Positions 34,145 to 41,876 of a stretch of DNA of 64,000 bases are shown in pieces. Source of the stretch: Ferdinandcohnia salidurans (GTDB lineage: Bacteria; Bacillota; Bacilli; Bacillales; Bacillaceae_L). The DNA is taken from the NCBI RefSeq assembly GCF_042680725.1, contig NZ_JBHUEK010000008.1, positions 105,451 to 169,450 of the forward strand. The letters are read 5' to 3'. Below the pieces are notes generated by a model. The model was not told the origin of the DNA, searched no databases, and saw only the letters and a program-made list of their open reading frames with translations. How positions within the stretch are numbered: the stretch's first letter is position 1; each line of letters starts with the position of its first letter. The position numbers were made by a program, and so were the translations under genes.

Positions 34145-34996
34145 ATGAAAGATACAGGATTGGTATTAGAAGGTGGAGGCATGCGTGGTGTTTATACCGC
34201 AGGCATCCTTGAATATTTTATGGAACACAATATCTATTTCCCATATGTCGTTGGTGTATCTGCTGGGGCGTGTATGGCAGCATCTTATTTATCTAGACAA
34301 ATGGGAAGAAATCGTACGGTTAATATAGACTACGTTAATCACCCAAACTACTTGTCATTCAGGAATTTTGTGAAGCACAAGCAACTGTTTGGAATGGATT
34401 TTATCTTTGATGAAATTCCAAATAAACATGTGCCATATGACTATGAATCTTTTTATCAAGCAAAAGAAGAATTTGTGGTGGGTACAACCGATTGTGAAAC
34501 AGGGGAACCTATTTATTTTCACAGAGAGGATTACGGGAATGACATGTTAAAGGTTATTCGTGCCTCGAGTTCATTGCCGTTTGTTGCGCCAATCATTGAA
34601 TTTAATGGAAGAAAATTATTGGATGGAGGCATCACGGATCCCATTCCATTGATAAAAGCACAGCAAGATGGAAATCAGAAAAATGTTGTCATATTGACTC
34701 GCAATCGTGGTTATTTGAAAAAAAAATCAAATATGACATGGGTTGTGAGGCGTTCTTATAAACAATATCCCAATTTGGTTAAAGCAATTGAAACCCGATA
34801 TCAGCGTTATAATGAGACAATTGCTTACTTAGAGAAAGAAGAAAAAGCGGGTAGGGTTTTTGTATTTAGCCCGTCAGAGCCACTAGAGGTGGGAAGGGTT
34901 GAAAGAGATCCTGTTAAATTAACGAGCCTATACGAGCTTGGGCTTAAGGATGCACATGCTCAGTTTGAAAAGTTTCAGGACTGGGTTTTGGCATAG
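34145..34996 (+). CDS. Patatin-like phospholipase (YjjU-type)
   Basis: 283 aa serine hydrolase with the catalytic dyad: oxyanion hole GGGMRG (10-15), nucleophile Ser39 in GVSAG and Asp160 in LDGG. A C-terminal region (about 200-283) with RYNETIAYLEKEEKAGRVFVF is the DUF6363 extension of this bacterial subgroup. Cytoplasmic, no signal. Likely a lipid acyl hydrolase; substrate unknown. ATG at 34145 follows GGGAGAG. Confidence 0.88.
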   Translation: MKDTGLVLEGGGMRGVYTAGILEYFMEHNIYFPYVVGVSAGACMAASYLSRQMGRNRTVNIDYVNHPNYLSFRNFVKHKQLFGMDFIFDEIPNKHVPYDYESFYQAKEEFVVGTTDCETGEPIYFHREDYGNDMLKVIRASSSLPFVAPIIEFNGRKLLDGGITDPIPLIKAQQDGNQKNVVILTRNRGYLKKKSNMTWVVRRSYKQYPNLVKAIETRYQRYNETIAYLEKEEKAGRVFVFSPSEPLEVGRVERDPVKLTSLYELGLKDAHAQFEKFQDWVLA

Positions 34997-35011
34997 TAGG
35001 CTAATCAGAAA

Positions 35012-35033
35012 AGGTGCCTCGTAAGAGACACCT
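35012..35033 (-). terminator. Terminator of the Gly/Pro repeat gene
   Basis: AGGTGTCTC / GAGGCACCT (one mismatch, leftward) followed by TTTTCTGATT. Weaker T run rightward for the patatin gene. Confidence 0.6.
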
Positions 35034-35044
35034 ATAATGTAAAT

Positions 35045-35866
35045 CTATCTACCAAAACCGCCCATCATTCCAGGGCCACCCATTGGGCCATGCTGCTGTC
35101 CACAGGTGCAGCCAGGGCCATGTGGTCCATGTGGCATCATCATATTTGGTGCCATTCCAGGGCCTTGAGGAGACATCATACCAGGATTTCCTGGTCCCCC
35201 AGGTCCGAATCCACCCGTCTCACCAGGAGCCATTCCAGGTCCCTGAGGGCCAAAACCGCTCATTGGTCCAGCACCAGGTCCTTGTGGCCCAAAACCGCTC
35301 ATTGGTCCAGCACCAGGTCCTTGTGGCCCAAAACCGGTCATTGGTCCAACTCCAGGACCCTGAGGTCCAAAACCGCTCATCGGTCCAGCACCAGGTCCTT
35401 GAGGTCCAAAACCGCTCATTGGTCCAGCACCAGGTCCTTGTGGTCCAAAACCGGTCATTGGTCCAACACCAGGTCCCTGAGGGTCAAAACCGCCCATCAT
35501 TCCAGGTCCGCCCAATTGGCCATGCTGCTGTCCACAGGTGCAGCCAGGGCCATGTGGTCCATGTGGAGCCATCATATTGGGTGCCATTCCAGGGCCAGAT
35601 GGATTAAATGCTGCTGGCATCACAGCATCGTCGTCGTCGGGACCTGCACCACATCCACAATCATCATCCATCATGTGCTGTTGGGTAGGGTATGGATAGT
35701 TACCTTGAACCTCTTGTGGGTAGCCAGCTCCTGGGTATCCCATTTGCGGAATATTCATTCCCATTGGAATTCCTTCTGGTCCATAGCCAGCGCCTGGCCC
35801 ATATCCCAAGCCTTGTTGGTTACTCATATTCGGATTAAAACCAAACGGGTTTTGATAATTTTTCAT
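35045..35866 (-). CDS. Gly/Pro/Met-rich repeat protein, probable spore-surface protein
   Basis: 273 aa from ATG at 35866 (GAGGTGG six bases upstream). Central tandem 13-residue repeats of the type GFGPQGPGAGPMS or GPGVGPMT, about seven copies (39 bp in DNA). These are flanked by two copies of a longer unit with GPGMAPNMM, HGPHGPGCTCGQQHG and GPGMMGGF. Each long unit carries a CTC motif and His clusters; a DDDCGCG segment lies near residue 73. The G-P-Q-G-P-G rhythm is near collagen-like but not a strict G-X-Y, so a triple helix is doubtful. Cysteine/glycine-rich composition recalls spore coat or exosporium proteins. Inference only. Confidence 0.7.
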   Translation of the reverse strand: MKNYQNPFGFNPNMSNQQGLGYGPGAGYGPEGIPMGMNIPQMGYPGAGYPQEVQGNYPYPTQQHMMDDDCGCGAGPDDDDAVMPAAFNPSGPGMAPNMMAPHGPHGPGCTCGQQHGQLGGPGMMGGFDPQGPGVGPMTGFGPQGPGAGPMSGFGPQGPGAGPMSGFGPQGPGVGPMTGFGPQGPGAGPMSGFGPQGPGAGPMSGFGPQGPGMAPGETGGFGPGGPGNPGMMSPQGPGMAPNMMMPHGPHGPGCTCGQQHGPMGGPGMMGGFGR

Positions 35867-36089
35867 AAAATCCACCTCTTTATTGTATTCATACAGTTAA
35901 AAAGTCAGCAAACACAATCTCAAATTTGTTGAGGGCTTTTTAATTTTATACATCGTCATAATGCCTACTAGACATTTCCCCCATATCTTATGCCTAATGA
36001 CGTATAGTGTGTAGGATAGAGGTATAAATGGGTATTAGCCTTGTTTCTTATTTTTTGAACCACTATAATCTAAAAAGAGGTGTATACAT

Positions 36090-36284
36090 ATGAATGAAGA
36101 ATTTGTAAATGAAATTTTAAATAAGCTCCGGGATGGAGAGTTAAATGAATACCTTGTGAAAAAAGATCAATTCCTTGAGTTCCGAAATACATTGGTTAAA
36201 CGGGAAGATTTTAAGCATTTTAGAGGAATTGCCCATCACGGTGGGGATATCCTGTACCGATATACGGAAGTCGCAAGGAGTTAA
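36090..36284 (+). CDS. Small conserved hypothetical protein, 64 aa
   Basis: ATG at 36090 follows AAGAGGTG. Mostly helical and charged (NEILNKLRDGELNEYLVKK) with a C-terminal FRGIAHHGGDILYRY segment. No domain I recognise. It reads as a single gene, and its end is 26 bases before the mhqR promoter. A real gene by codon use and ribosome site; function unknown. Confidence 0.65.
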   Translation: MNEEFVNEILNKLRDGELNEYLVKKDQFLEFRNTLVKREDFKHFRGIAHHGGDILYRYTEVARS

Positions 36285-36309
36285 TGGGAACTAAGTCACA
36301 GAAACAAAC

Positions 36310-36339
36310 TTGACAGAGAACATGAAAATTTAGTAAAAT
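36310..36339 (+). promoter_or_regulatory. mhqR promoter
   Basis: TTGACA (36310-36315) and TAAAAT (36334-36339) with 18 bases between. Confidence 0.65.
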
Positions 36340-36340
36340 T

Positions 36341-36356
36341 ATCTTGAATTCGAGAT
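36341..36356 (+). promoter_or_regulatory. MhqR operator
   Basis: ATCTTGAATTCGAGAT is a one-mismatch palindrome matching the MhqR box (ATCT-cgaattcg-AGAT) described in B. subtilis. It starts 2 bases after the -10, covering the transcription start, so it implies autorepression. Confidence 0.75.
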
Positions 36357-36376
36357 AATGAAAAAGGGTGGATCGT

Positions 36377-36829
36377 ATGGAAGCAAATGAAGCAGTAAAT
36401 GTTCCTAACCTCTCCTTGAAATTTTTTGTCATACTATCTAGAGCATTTCGATCTGTAAATGAGCGGGTAGAAGAGGATGTAAAAGGATACGGATTAAATC
36501 TAACTGAATTTGCCGTGTTAGAACTTCTCTATCATAAAGGGGACCAACCAATTCAACATATTGGGAAGAAGGTCTTATTATCGAGTGGAAGTATAACATA
36601 TGTTGTGGATAAATTAGAAAAAAAGAATTATATTTCAAGAAAACCATGTCCAAAGGATCGACGTGTTACATGGGCGTCCATCACGGAGGAAGGTAAACAA
36701 TTTATGGATACGATATTTCCAAAGCATGAACAGGCTATTGAAGAAATTGTCGGGGTGCTGTCTGATTCTGAAAAAGAGGAAATGATGGTGCTACTGAAAA
36801 AGCTTGGATATCACGCTGATAAACTGTAA
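36377..36829 (+). CDS. mhqR: MarR-family repressor MhqR
   Basis: 150 aa from ATG at 36377 (GGGTGG upstream; GTG 36368 overlaps that site). Winged helix with NLTEFAVLELLYHKGDQPIQHIGKK (about 47-70) and the wing residues RKPCPKDRRVTW. This matches YkvE/MhqR, which in B. subtilis represses hydroquinone/quinone detoxification genes; the operator upstream fits. A single Cys (in PCPKD) lies in the wing. No dioxygenase or azoreductase target is adjacent here; targets are expected elsewhere. Confidence 0.78.
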   Translation: MEANEAVNVPNLSLKFFVILSRAFRSVNERVEEDVKGYGLNLTEFAVLELLYHKGDQPIQHIGKKVLLSSGSITYVVDKLEKKNYISRKPCPKDRRVTWASITEEGKQFMDTIFPKHEQAIEEIVGVLSDSEKEEMMVLLKKLGYHADKL

Positions 36830-36879
36830 ATTTTACAAAATGAGGGGCTATTATATAAAGGATATGAAGTGTATATTTC

Positions 36880-36908
36880 TTGACCTCCCTTTTTAAAAAT
36901 TCTATACT
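36880..36908 (+). promoter_or_regulatory. Promoter of the ribA-like gene
   Basis: TTGACC (36880-36885), 17-base spacer, TATACT (36903-36908). Sixty bases before the start codon. Confidence 0.7.
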
Positions 36909-36967
36909 TTCAAAACATAGAGTAGAAATAAATTTACAAGTGGTAACATTAGAAAGGGAGAATTCTT

Positions 36968-37711
36968 ATGGTTTCAGAAAAGGTGAAAAACCTTCTATTA
37001 GATAAAATGAACATGATTCATAAACAAGGGGAACAGGATATTTGCTTAGTTGGACCTGTAACATTACCCGTTCAATTAGATGATCAAGTTGTGACTTTTA
37101 AATGGTATACATGGTTAAAGATGGAGAATGGAATGAGTAAAGAGGAAGTTCTAAACGCTCTTCCTACAGCTAACTTAGCAGAAATGCAGCAATCATCTGT
37201 TCTTGTATATGGTGATTTTGACTCAGAACATGATTCGCTAATCAGAATGCATAGTATATGCCATACTGGTGATATATTCGGAAGCAAGCGCTGTGATTGT
37301 GGTTTCCAATTGCGGGAATCCATGAGAATGATTGTCTCAAATGGCTCTGGGGCTCTCTTTTATCTAGCAGATCACGAGGGAAGAGGGATTGGCTTATTTT
37401 CAAAATCCTTAGCGTATATCCTTCAGCAAGAAGGGCTAGACACAGTCGAAGCAAACCTTGCATTAGGCTTTAATGATGATAGCCGTAACTATGAGGATGC
37501 CATTCGCGTGCTTTCTGAGCTACGTTCGAAGCCAGTAACCTTGATTACGAACAATCCGAAAAAATTAGCTGCATTACAAGAATACGGACTATTATCAGAT
37601 ACTCATGTCCCACTTTGGGGAGATGTCTCTGAATACAATCAAAAATATTTAGCCACAAAGGTTGAAAAATCAGGTCATATTCAAGTAAAAGAAAAAATCG
37701 CAACAATCTAA
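36968..37711 (+). CDS. Monofunctional GTP cyclohydrolase II (RibA type)
   Basis: 247 aa. Zinc ligands Cys98, Cys109 and Cys111 have the GCH II spacing (SICHTGDIFGSKRCDCG), the catalytic segment is LADHEGRGIGLF (133-144) with Tyr132 in front, and TNNPKKLAAL and the C-terminal TKVEKSGH follow. Arrangement resembles the single-domain E. coli RibA rather than the Bacillus RibBA fusion; an extra 75-residue N-terminus is unique to this version. GCH II opens GTP to start flavin synthesis. It is outside any rib operon, so it may be a back-up or serve another pteridine/deazaflavin path. Confidence 0.78.
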   Translation: MVSEKVKNLLLDKMNMIHKQGEQDICLVGPVTLPVQLDDQVVTFKWYTWLKMENGMSKEEVLNALPTANLAEMQQSSVLVYGDFDSEHDSLIRMHSICHTGDIFGSKRCDCGFQLRESMRMIVSNGSGALFYLADHEGRGIGLFSKSLAYILQQEGLDTVEANLALGFNDDSRNYEDAIRVLSELRSKPVTLITNNPKKLAALQEYGLLSDTHVPLWGDVSEYNQKYLATKVEKSGHIQVKEKIATI

Positions 37712-37721
37712 TACGAAAATC

Positions 37722-37757
37722 AAAGGTAAGCCATTCAAAATACGGCTTACCTTTTTT
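37722..37757 (+). terminator. Terminator of the ribA-like gene
   Basis: AAAGGTAAGCC / GGCTTACCTTT with T6. Confidence 0.9.
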
Positions 37758-37851
37758 CTATTCTTCATGTAGTAATATCTTGTTTTTTGTTAAAAAATAG
37801 GTTGTACTAATTATAAATAGTAGGAAAACCTGTTGAAATGGGGGAGATATC

Positions 37852-39225
37852 GTGGAAAGCTATGGTGCATTAATAAAAAAGCAACGTGAATTTTTTTCTA
37901 CAGGGAAAACAAAGGAAGTTGCTTATCGGATGGAAGCTCTTAAAAAGATTCGAAATCTAATTAAAACACATCAAAAGGAAATTATGGACGCTTTACATAA
38001 AGATTTAAACAAATCTGAGTTTGAATCATATACGACTGAAATTGGCTTTGTTTTAGAAGAGCTTAGGTATACGATGAAACATCTTGAAAAATGGGCGAAA
38101 CCAAGAAAGGTAAAAACGAGCTTAACTGGTTTTGGAAGTAAAAATTATATTTATCCAGAACCATATGGGGTGGTTTTAGTCATATCCCCTTGGAATTACC
38201 CATTTCAGCTCGCATTTGCACCATTAATTGGGGCAATTGCAGCAGGAAACTGTGCCATTTTAAAGCCTTCTGAGCTAACCCCAAAAACGTCTGAATTACT
38301 AACAAAACTGATTCGTGAACATTTTCAAGAGGACTACATTGCGATTGTTGAAGGTGGTGTTGAAACAAGTACGGCCCTTTTAGAGGAAAAGACAGATTAT
38401 ATCTTTTTTACAGGCAGTGTGGCCGTTGGAAAAGTGATTATGGAGGCTGCAGCTAAACATTTAACACCTGTTACCCTTGAACTTGGAGGGAAAAGTCCTT
38501 GTATTGTCCACAAGGATGCGAATCTTCGGTATGCAGCGAAGCGAATTGCGTGGGGGAAGTACACGAATGCTGGACAAACCTGTGTCGCACCAGATTATCT
38601 GTATGTTCATAATGAAGTGAAAGAAGAATTTTTGAATCTATTAACAGAAGTGATTCAGGAATTGTATGGGAATGCCTTAAGTGAAGAAAGCAAGTTTACG
38701 AAAATTGTAAGTGGCCGGCATTTCAATCGACTCACTTCCTTTATCGATAATAGTGGTGTTCTATACTATGGAGGTGAATCGGATGCCGATAAGCATTTGA
38801 TTTCGCCTACGGTTCTGACTGATGTTACATGGGAGCACCCAATCATGGAGGATGAAATTTTTGGGCCAATTTTGCCTGTAATGGGATACGACGATATTTT
38901 ACAAACCATTGATGAGATTAATAAGCGTCCAAAACCACTTGCATTGTATATTTTTTCAGAAGTGGAACGAGTGCAAAATAAGGTGCTAGATTCCATCTCT
39001 TTTGGTGGAGGTTGTGTGAATGATACGGTTTACCATTTTACTTCACCACATCTACCATTTGGCGGTGTAGGGGATAGTGGAATTGGTGCTTACCATGGGA
39101 AAGGAAGCTTTGATGTATTTTCTCATGAAAAAGGGATCATGAAGCAAACAACAAAGTTTGACCTTCCGTTGCGTTACCCAACTACCAAACATGGTTTGAA
39201 GCTGATTAAGATGATTATGAAATAA
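37852..39225 (+). CDS. Aldehyde dehydrogenase (YwdH-type, fatty-aldehyde-like)
   Basis: 457 aa, shorter than the 490-500 aa soluble ALDHs, as in the class-3/YwdH group. Catalytic Cys244 in NAGQTCVAPDY, general base Glu210 in TLELGGKSP and Asn115 in SPWNYPF are present; NAD-binding FTGSVAVG (186-193). The C-terminal segment KMIMK is basic with a KFDLPLRYPTTKHGLKL tail, often membrane-associated in this class. Single gene. ATG replaced by GTG at 37852 behind GGGGGAG. Substrate: medium/long-chain or aromatic aldehydes by family. Confidence 0.88.
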   Translation: MESYGALIKKQREFFSTGKTKEVAYRMEALKKIRNLIKTHQKEIMDALHKDLNKSEFESYTTEIGFVLEELRYTMKHLEKWAKPRKVKTSLTGFGSKNYIYPEPYGVVLVISPWNYPFQLAFAPLIGAIAAGNCAILKPSELTPKTSELLTKLIREHFQEDYIAIVEGGVETSTALLEEKTDYIFFTGSVAVGKVIMEAAAKHLTPVTLELGGKSPCIVHKDANLRYAAKRIAWGKYTNAGQTCVAPDYLYVHNEVKEEFLNLLTEVIQELYGNALSEESKFTKIVSGRHFNRLTSFIDNSGVLYYGGESDADKHLISPTVLTDVTWEHPIMEDEIFGPILPVMGYDDILQTIDEINKRPKPLALYIFSEVERVQNKVLDSISFGGGCVNDTVYHFTSPHLPFGGVGDSGIGAYHGKGSFDVFSHEKGIMKQTTKFDLPLRYPTTKHGLKLIKMIMK

Positions 39226-39466
39226 GAGAAATATGATATCAATGTTAATAATATGGCTGAGATGTTTGTAAAATTCAATCTGTATTTTTCCATCTTGTCC
39301 AAGATTTAGGTGGGATTTTTAGTGAGGATATTTTTTCCAGTCGTATTATGATCTAAAGTGTCTCTAAGGCTCTAGTATTCTACCACTTTTTGGGCAATGA
39401 ATCGAAATATTACAGCTGTTAACCTTCTAGTAGAGCCAAAAACGACGATTACTAGGAGGAAAAAAC

Positions 39467-40057
39467 ATGAAAAACCTTAAAAAGATTGGATTTGCAACAG
39501 CTTTAGCATTTTCACTATTAGCTTCAGGTGTGAGTGCATCGGCAGCAACTCATACTGTAAAATCAGGTGATACATTTTGGAATCTTGGCATGAAGTATGG
39601 AGTATCAGTATTAGAACTTAAGAAAGAAAATAACAGAACAAGTGATATGATCTATCCAGGTGAAGAGCTTGAAATTCCAGAAGTAGTGACGAGTCAAGAT
39701 AAGGAATTACTAGCAAAACTTGTACATGCAGAAGCGAAAGGCGAGCCATATGCAGGTAAGGTTGCCGTAGCTACTGTTGTGTTAAACCGTGTCGATTCAG
39801 CTGAATTCCCTAATACGATTAAAGAAGTGATTTACGAGAAAGCGGCAGGTGGCTCATATGCATTTAGCCCTGTGGCTGATGGTTCAATCAATCAGCCAGC
39901 TGATGAAGAATCAAAACGTGCAGTAGATGAAGCCATTACGTTCCGTGGACAAGGAAAAGGGTCATTATTTTTCTTTAATCCAGATAAAAGTTCAAATCCA
40001 TTTATGATGGCTAGAGAAGTAACAACTGTCATTGGAAATCATCGATTTGCAAAATAA
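39467..40057 (+). CDS. ykvT: LysM cell-wall hydrolase, YkvT type
   Basis: 196 aa secreted protein: signal peptide about 1-27 (ends SASAA), LysM domain about 28-71 (THTVKSGDTFWNLGMKYGVS), and a SleB/CwlJ-type Hydrolase_2 domain 78-196 (LLAKLVHAEAKGEPYAGKVAVATVVLNR), with a catalytic Glu in HAEAKGE. Family enzymes are lytic transglycosylases or muramidases acting on spore cortex. The neighbourhood agrees with B. subtilis ykvT. ATG follows AGGAGGAAA; the 240-bp upstream gap has no clear sigma factor sequence I can assign. Confidence 0.85.
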   Translation: MKNLKKIGFATALAFSLLASGVSASAATHTVKSGDTFWNLGMKYGVSVLELKKENNRTSDMIYPGEELEIPEVVTSQDKELLAKLVHAEAKGEPYAGKVAVATVVLNRVDSAEFPNTIKEVIYEKAAGGSYAFSPVADGSINQPADEESKRAVDEAITFRGQGKGSLFFFNPDKSSNPFMMAREVTTVIGNHRFAK

Positions 40058-40068
40058 TACTTTTTCCA

Positions 40069-40110
40069 AAACACTCATTTCGTCTAATATCGAAGTGGGT
40101 GTTTTTTTTT
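40069..40110 (+). terminator. Terminator of ykvT
   Basis: AACACTCATTTCG / CGAAGTGGGTGTT with T9. Confidence 0.9.
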
Positions 40111-40164
40111 ACTTCCCAACATATAGTGAATATTATGTGAGTTTTAAAAAAGGGAGCGGTGTTA

Positions 40165-41124
40165 ATGGCAGCAAAGGTATTGTTTTTTGGAGATCCGGGA
40201 ATTGATGATTCGATTGCGATTATGTATGGGTTACTCAATCCTAATATTGAAATAGTCGGGATTGTTCCAAGTTACGGTAATGTGACACAAGAACAAGCGA
40301 TTCAGAATGTTGCCTACTTATTATCATTAGCAGGCAAAACGGATATTCCAATCATAGCAGGTGCAAAGGGACCGTTATCTGGAGAAGCCACAGCTTATTA
40401 CCCCGAAATTCATGGGAAAGAGGGTCTTGGGCCCATTCAACCACCCGATACACTTCCTTCAGCTGAGTTGTTAAATTTCGATGAGATTTTTAAAATCATT
40501 GAGAAATATGAAAATGAACTTTATATCGTCGATGTTGGGCGGTCAACATCACTTGCGATTGCCTTTATCCTTGGTGGTGACGTAATGAATAAAGTAAAAG
40601 CATTTTATATAATGGGTGGGGCCTTTTTTGTACCTGGAAATGTCACTGCTGAAGCAGAGGCTAATTTTTATGGTGACCCAATTGCCTCAAACCTTGTATG
40701 TGAACGCGCACATAACCTTGCCATTCATCCTCTAAATGTCACAATCCAAGCGATCTTAACTTCTGAAATGGTTGACCAAATTGTAAGGCAGGGAGCAAAT
40801 AATCCATACCGAAATTTAATTCGTCCCATTTTTGATTATTATTATGAATTTTATAAGAAAAGCATGCCTGGTATTCAAGGGACACCACTACATGATGTTG
40901 TTGCTCTAAGCGCAATTGTAAATCCATCCATTATGCAATATGCAAGGCGCAGAGTAAAGATCGAAATGTCCGGAATTTTAAAAGGGGTGAGCGTCGCGGA
41001 TTTTCGTGCTAATCCAGACAAGGAGCCTGTTGAAACATTAGATCGAATTGCACTGCGCATTGATTATGAAAAGTTCATCACTGATTTTATTCAAGTAATG
41101 ACAAACGGTAGAGTGGATAGGTAG
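40165..41124 (+). CDS. Nucleoside hydrolase, divergent subgroup
   Basis: 319 aa from ATG at 40165 (AAGGGAG eight bases upstream; GTG 40159 overlaps it). Inosine/uridine-preferring hydrolase fold: the calcium motif reads FFGDPGIDDS, with Asp10, Asp14 and Asp15 retained but the usual leading Asp (DxDPGxDD) replaced. EANFYGDP (about 168-175) and LHDVVAL (about 238-244) supply the substrate and metal residues. Cleaves N-glycosidic bonds of nucleosides. The altered first motif suggests a different base or sugar preference. No transporter is adjacent. Confidence 0.82.
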   Translation: MAAKVLFFGDPGIDDSIAIMYGLLNPNIEIVGIVPSYGNVTQEQAIQNVAYLLSLAGKTDIPIIAGAKGPLSGEATAYYPEIHGKEGLGPIQPPDTLPSAELLNFDEIFKIIEKYENELYIVDVGRSTSLAIAFILGGDVMNKVKAFYIMGGAFFVPGNVTAEAEANFYGDPIASNLVCERAHNLAIHPLNVTIQAILTSEMVDQIVRQGANNPYRNLIRPIFDYYYEFYKKSMPGIQGTPLHDVVALSAIVNPSIMQYARRRVKIEMSGILKGVSVADFRANPDKEPVETLDRIALRIDYEKFITDFIQVMTNGRVDR

Positions 41125-41320
41125 TTATATGTAGTCCTTTAGGGGCTCGAAATAGTTTTTAGAATGAAAATGGGACATTGGTAGCATAAAAGTATTTTTA
41201 ATTTTCCGAAAATATACCCAAGCTTTCTTATTCACATTTGGCATATAATGTTAATAAGGAAGCTTCCATTTGTTGCCTAAGGTCAAGCATTACTAAATCT
41301 GGACTTTAGGGGGTGATGAC

Positions 41321-41662
41321 ATGTTGTTGCATCTTGTGCTAGCAATCTTTATTGGTGGCTCTATGGGGTTATTAGGACATGCTAAAAAACAAGGGAAAAT
41401 TGAGAAACCTCGTGTAACAAAACGCTTCATCTACCTTGGATTCTTAGAAGAAATGCTTATTGGAACCATTGCGGCAGTATTAATCGTAGCTTCGAGTGAC
41501 ACCGAATCGATTTTTCGTGTCATATTCCTTTCGATTTTAGCAGGTTACGGTGGAGAAAAAATTATTCAGGGATTTGGGGCCGTAAGACAACCTGAGCGGC
41601 CAAACGAATTGCCGCCAAAAAATCTAGAACAGGAGAGCAATAAGAAGAATGATGCTATTTGA
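41321..41662 (+). CDS. DUF4257-like small membrane protein
   Basis: 113 aa: three hydrophobic segments (about 2-18, 38-58, 65-80), a basic loop KKQGKIEKPRVTKRF between the first two and a hydrophilic Pro/Glu/Asn tail (from residue 90). Pattern LLGHAKKQGKI...GFLEEMLIG and GYGGEKII fits DUF4257 as I remember it. ATG at 41321 follows GGGGGTGAT. Function unknown; single gene. Confidence 0.65.
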   Translation: MLLHLVLAIFIGGSMGLLGHAKKQGKIEKPRVTKRFIYLGFLEEMLIGTIAAVLIVASSDTESIFRVIFLSILAGYGGEKIIQGFGAVRQPERPNELPPKNLEQESNKKNDAI

Positions 41663-41876
41663 ATGTGGAAAATTTAAAAAAGAAAAACGTGGTGTTTTTT
41701 AATGACTCTTTTGGCAGGGAAACTGTGGAAGGGGTCATTTTTATTTTTTCGGACAAATAAATATGTCACAATGTGGCAAAGGCTTTTGGCCATAAACTGT
41801 GGACCCAAAACTAGTGTTGTTTCTATGAAAATGGTATAATCAGTAGCAATGATATGAAATGGAGGATTTATATTAC

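Noticed and set aside
35083..35932. Long rightward frames opposite the Gly/Pro repeat gene
   Set aside because: Shadows of the repeat DNA on the other strand, with no ribosome sites; composition explained by the 39-bp repeat.
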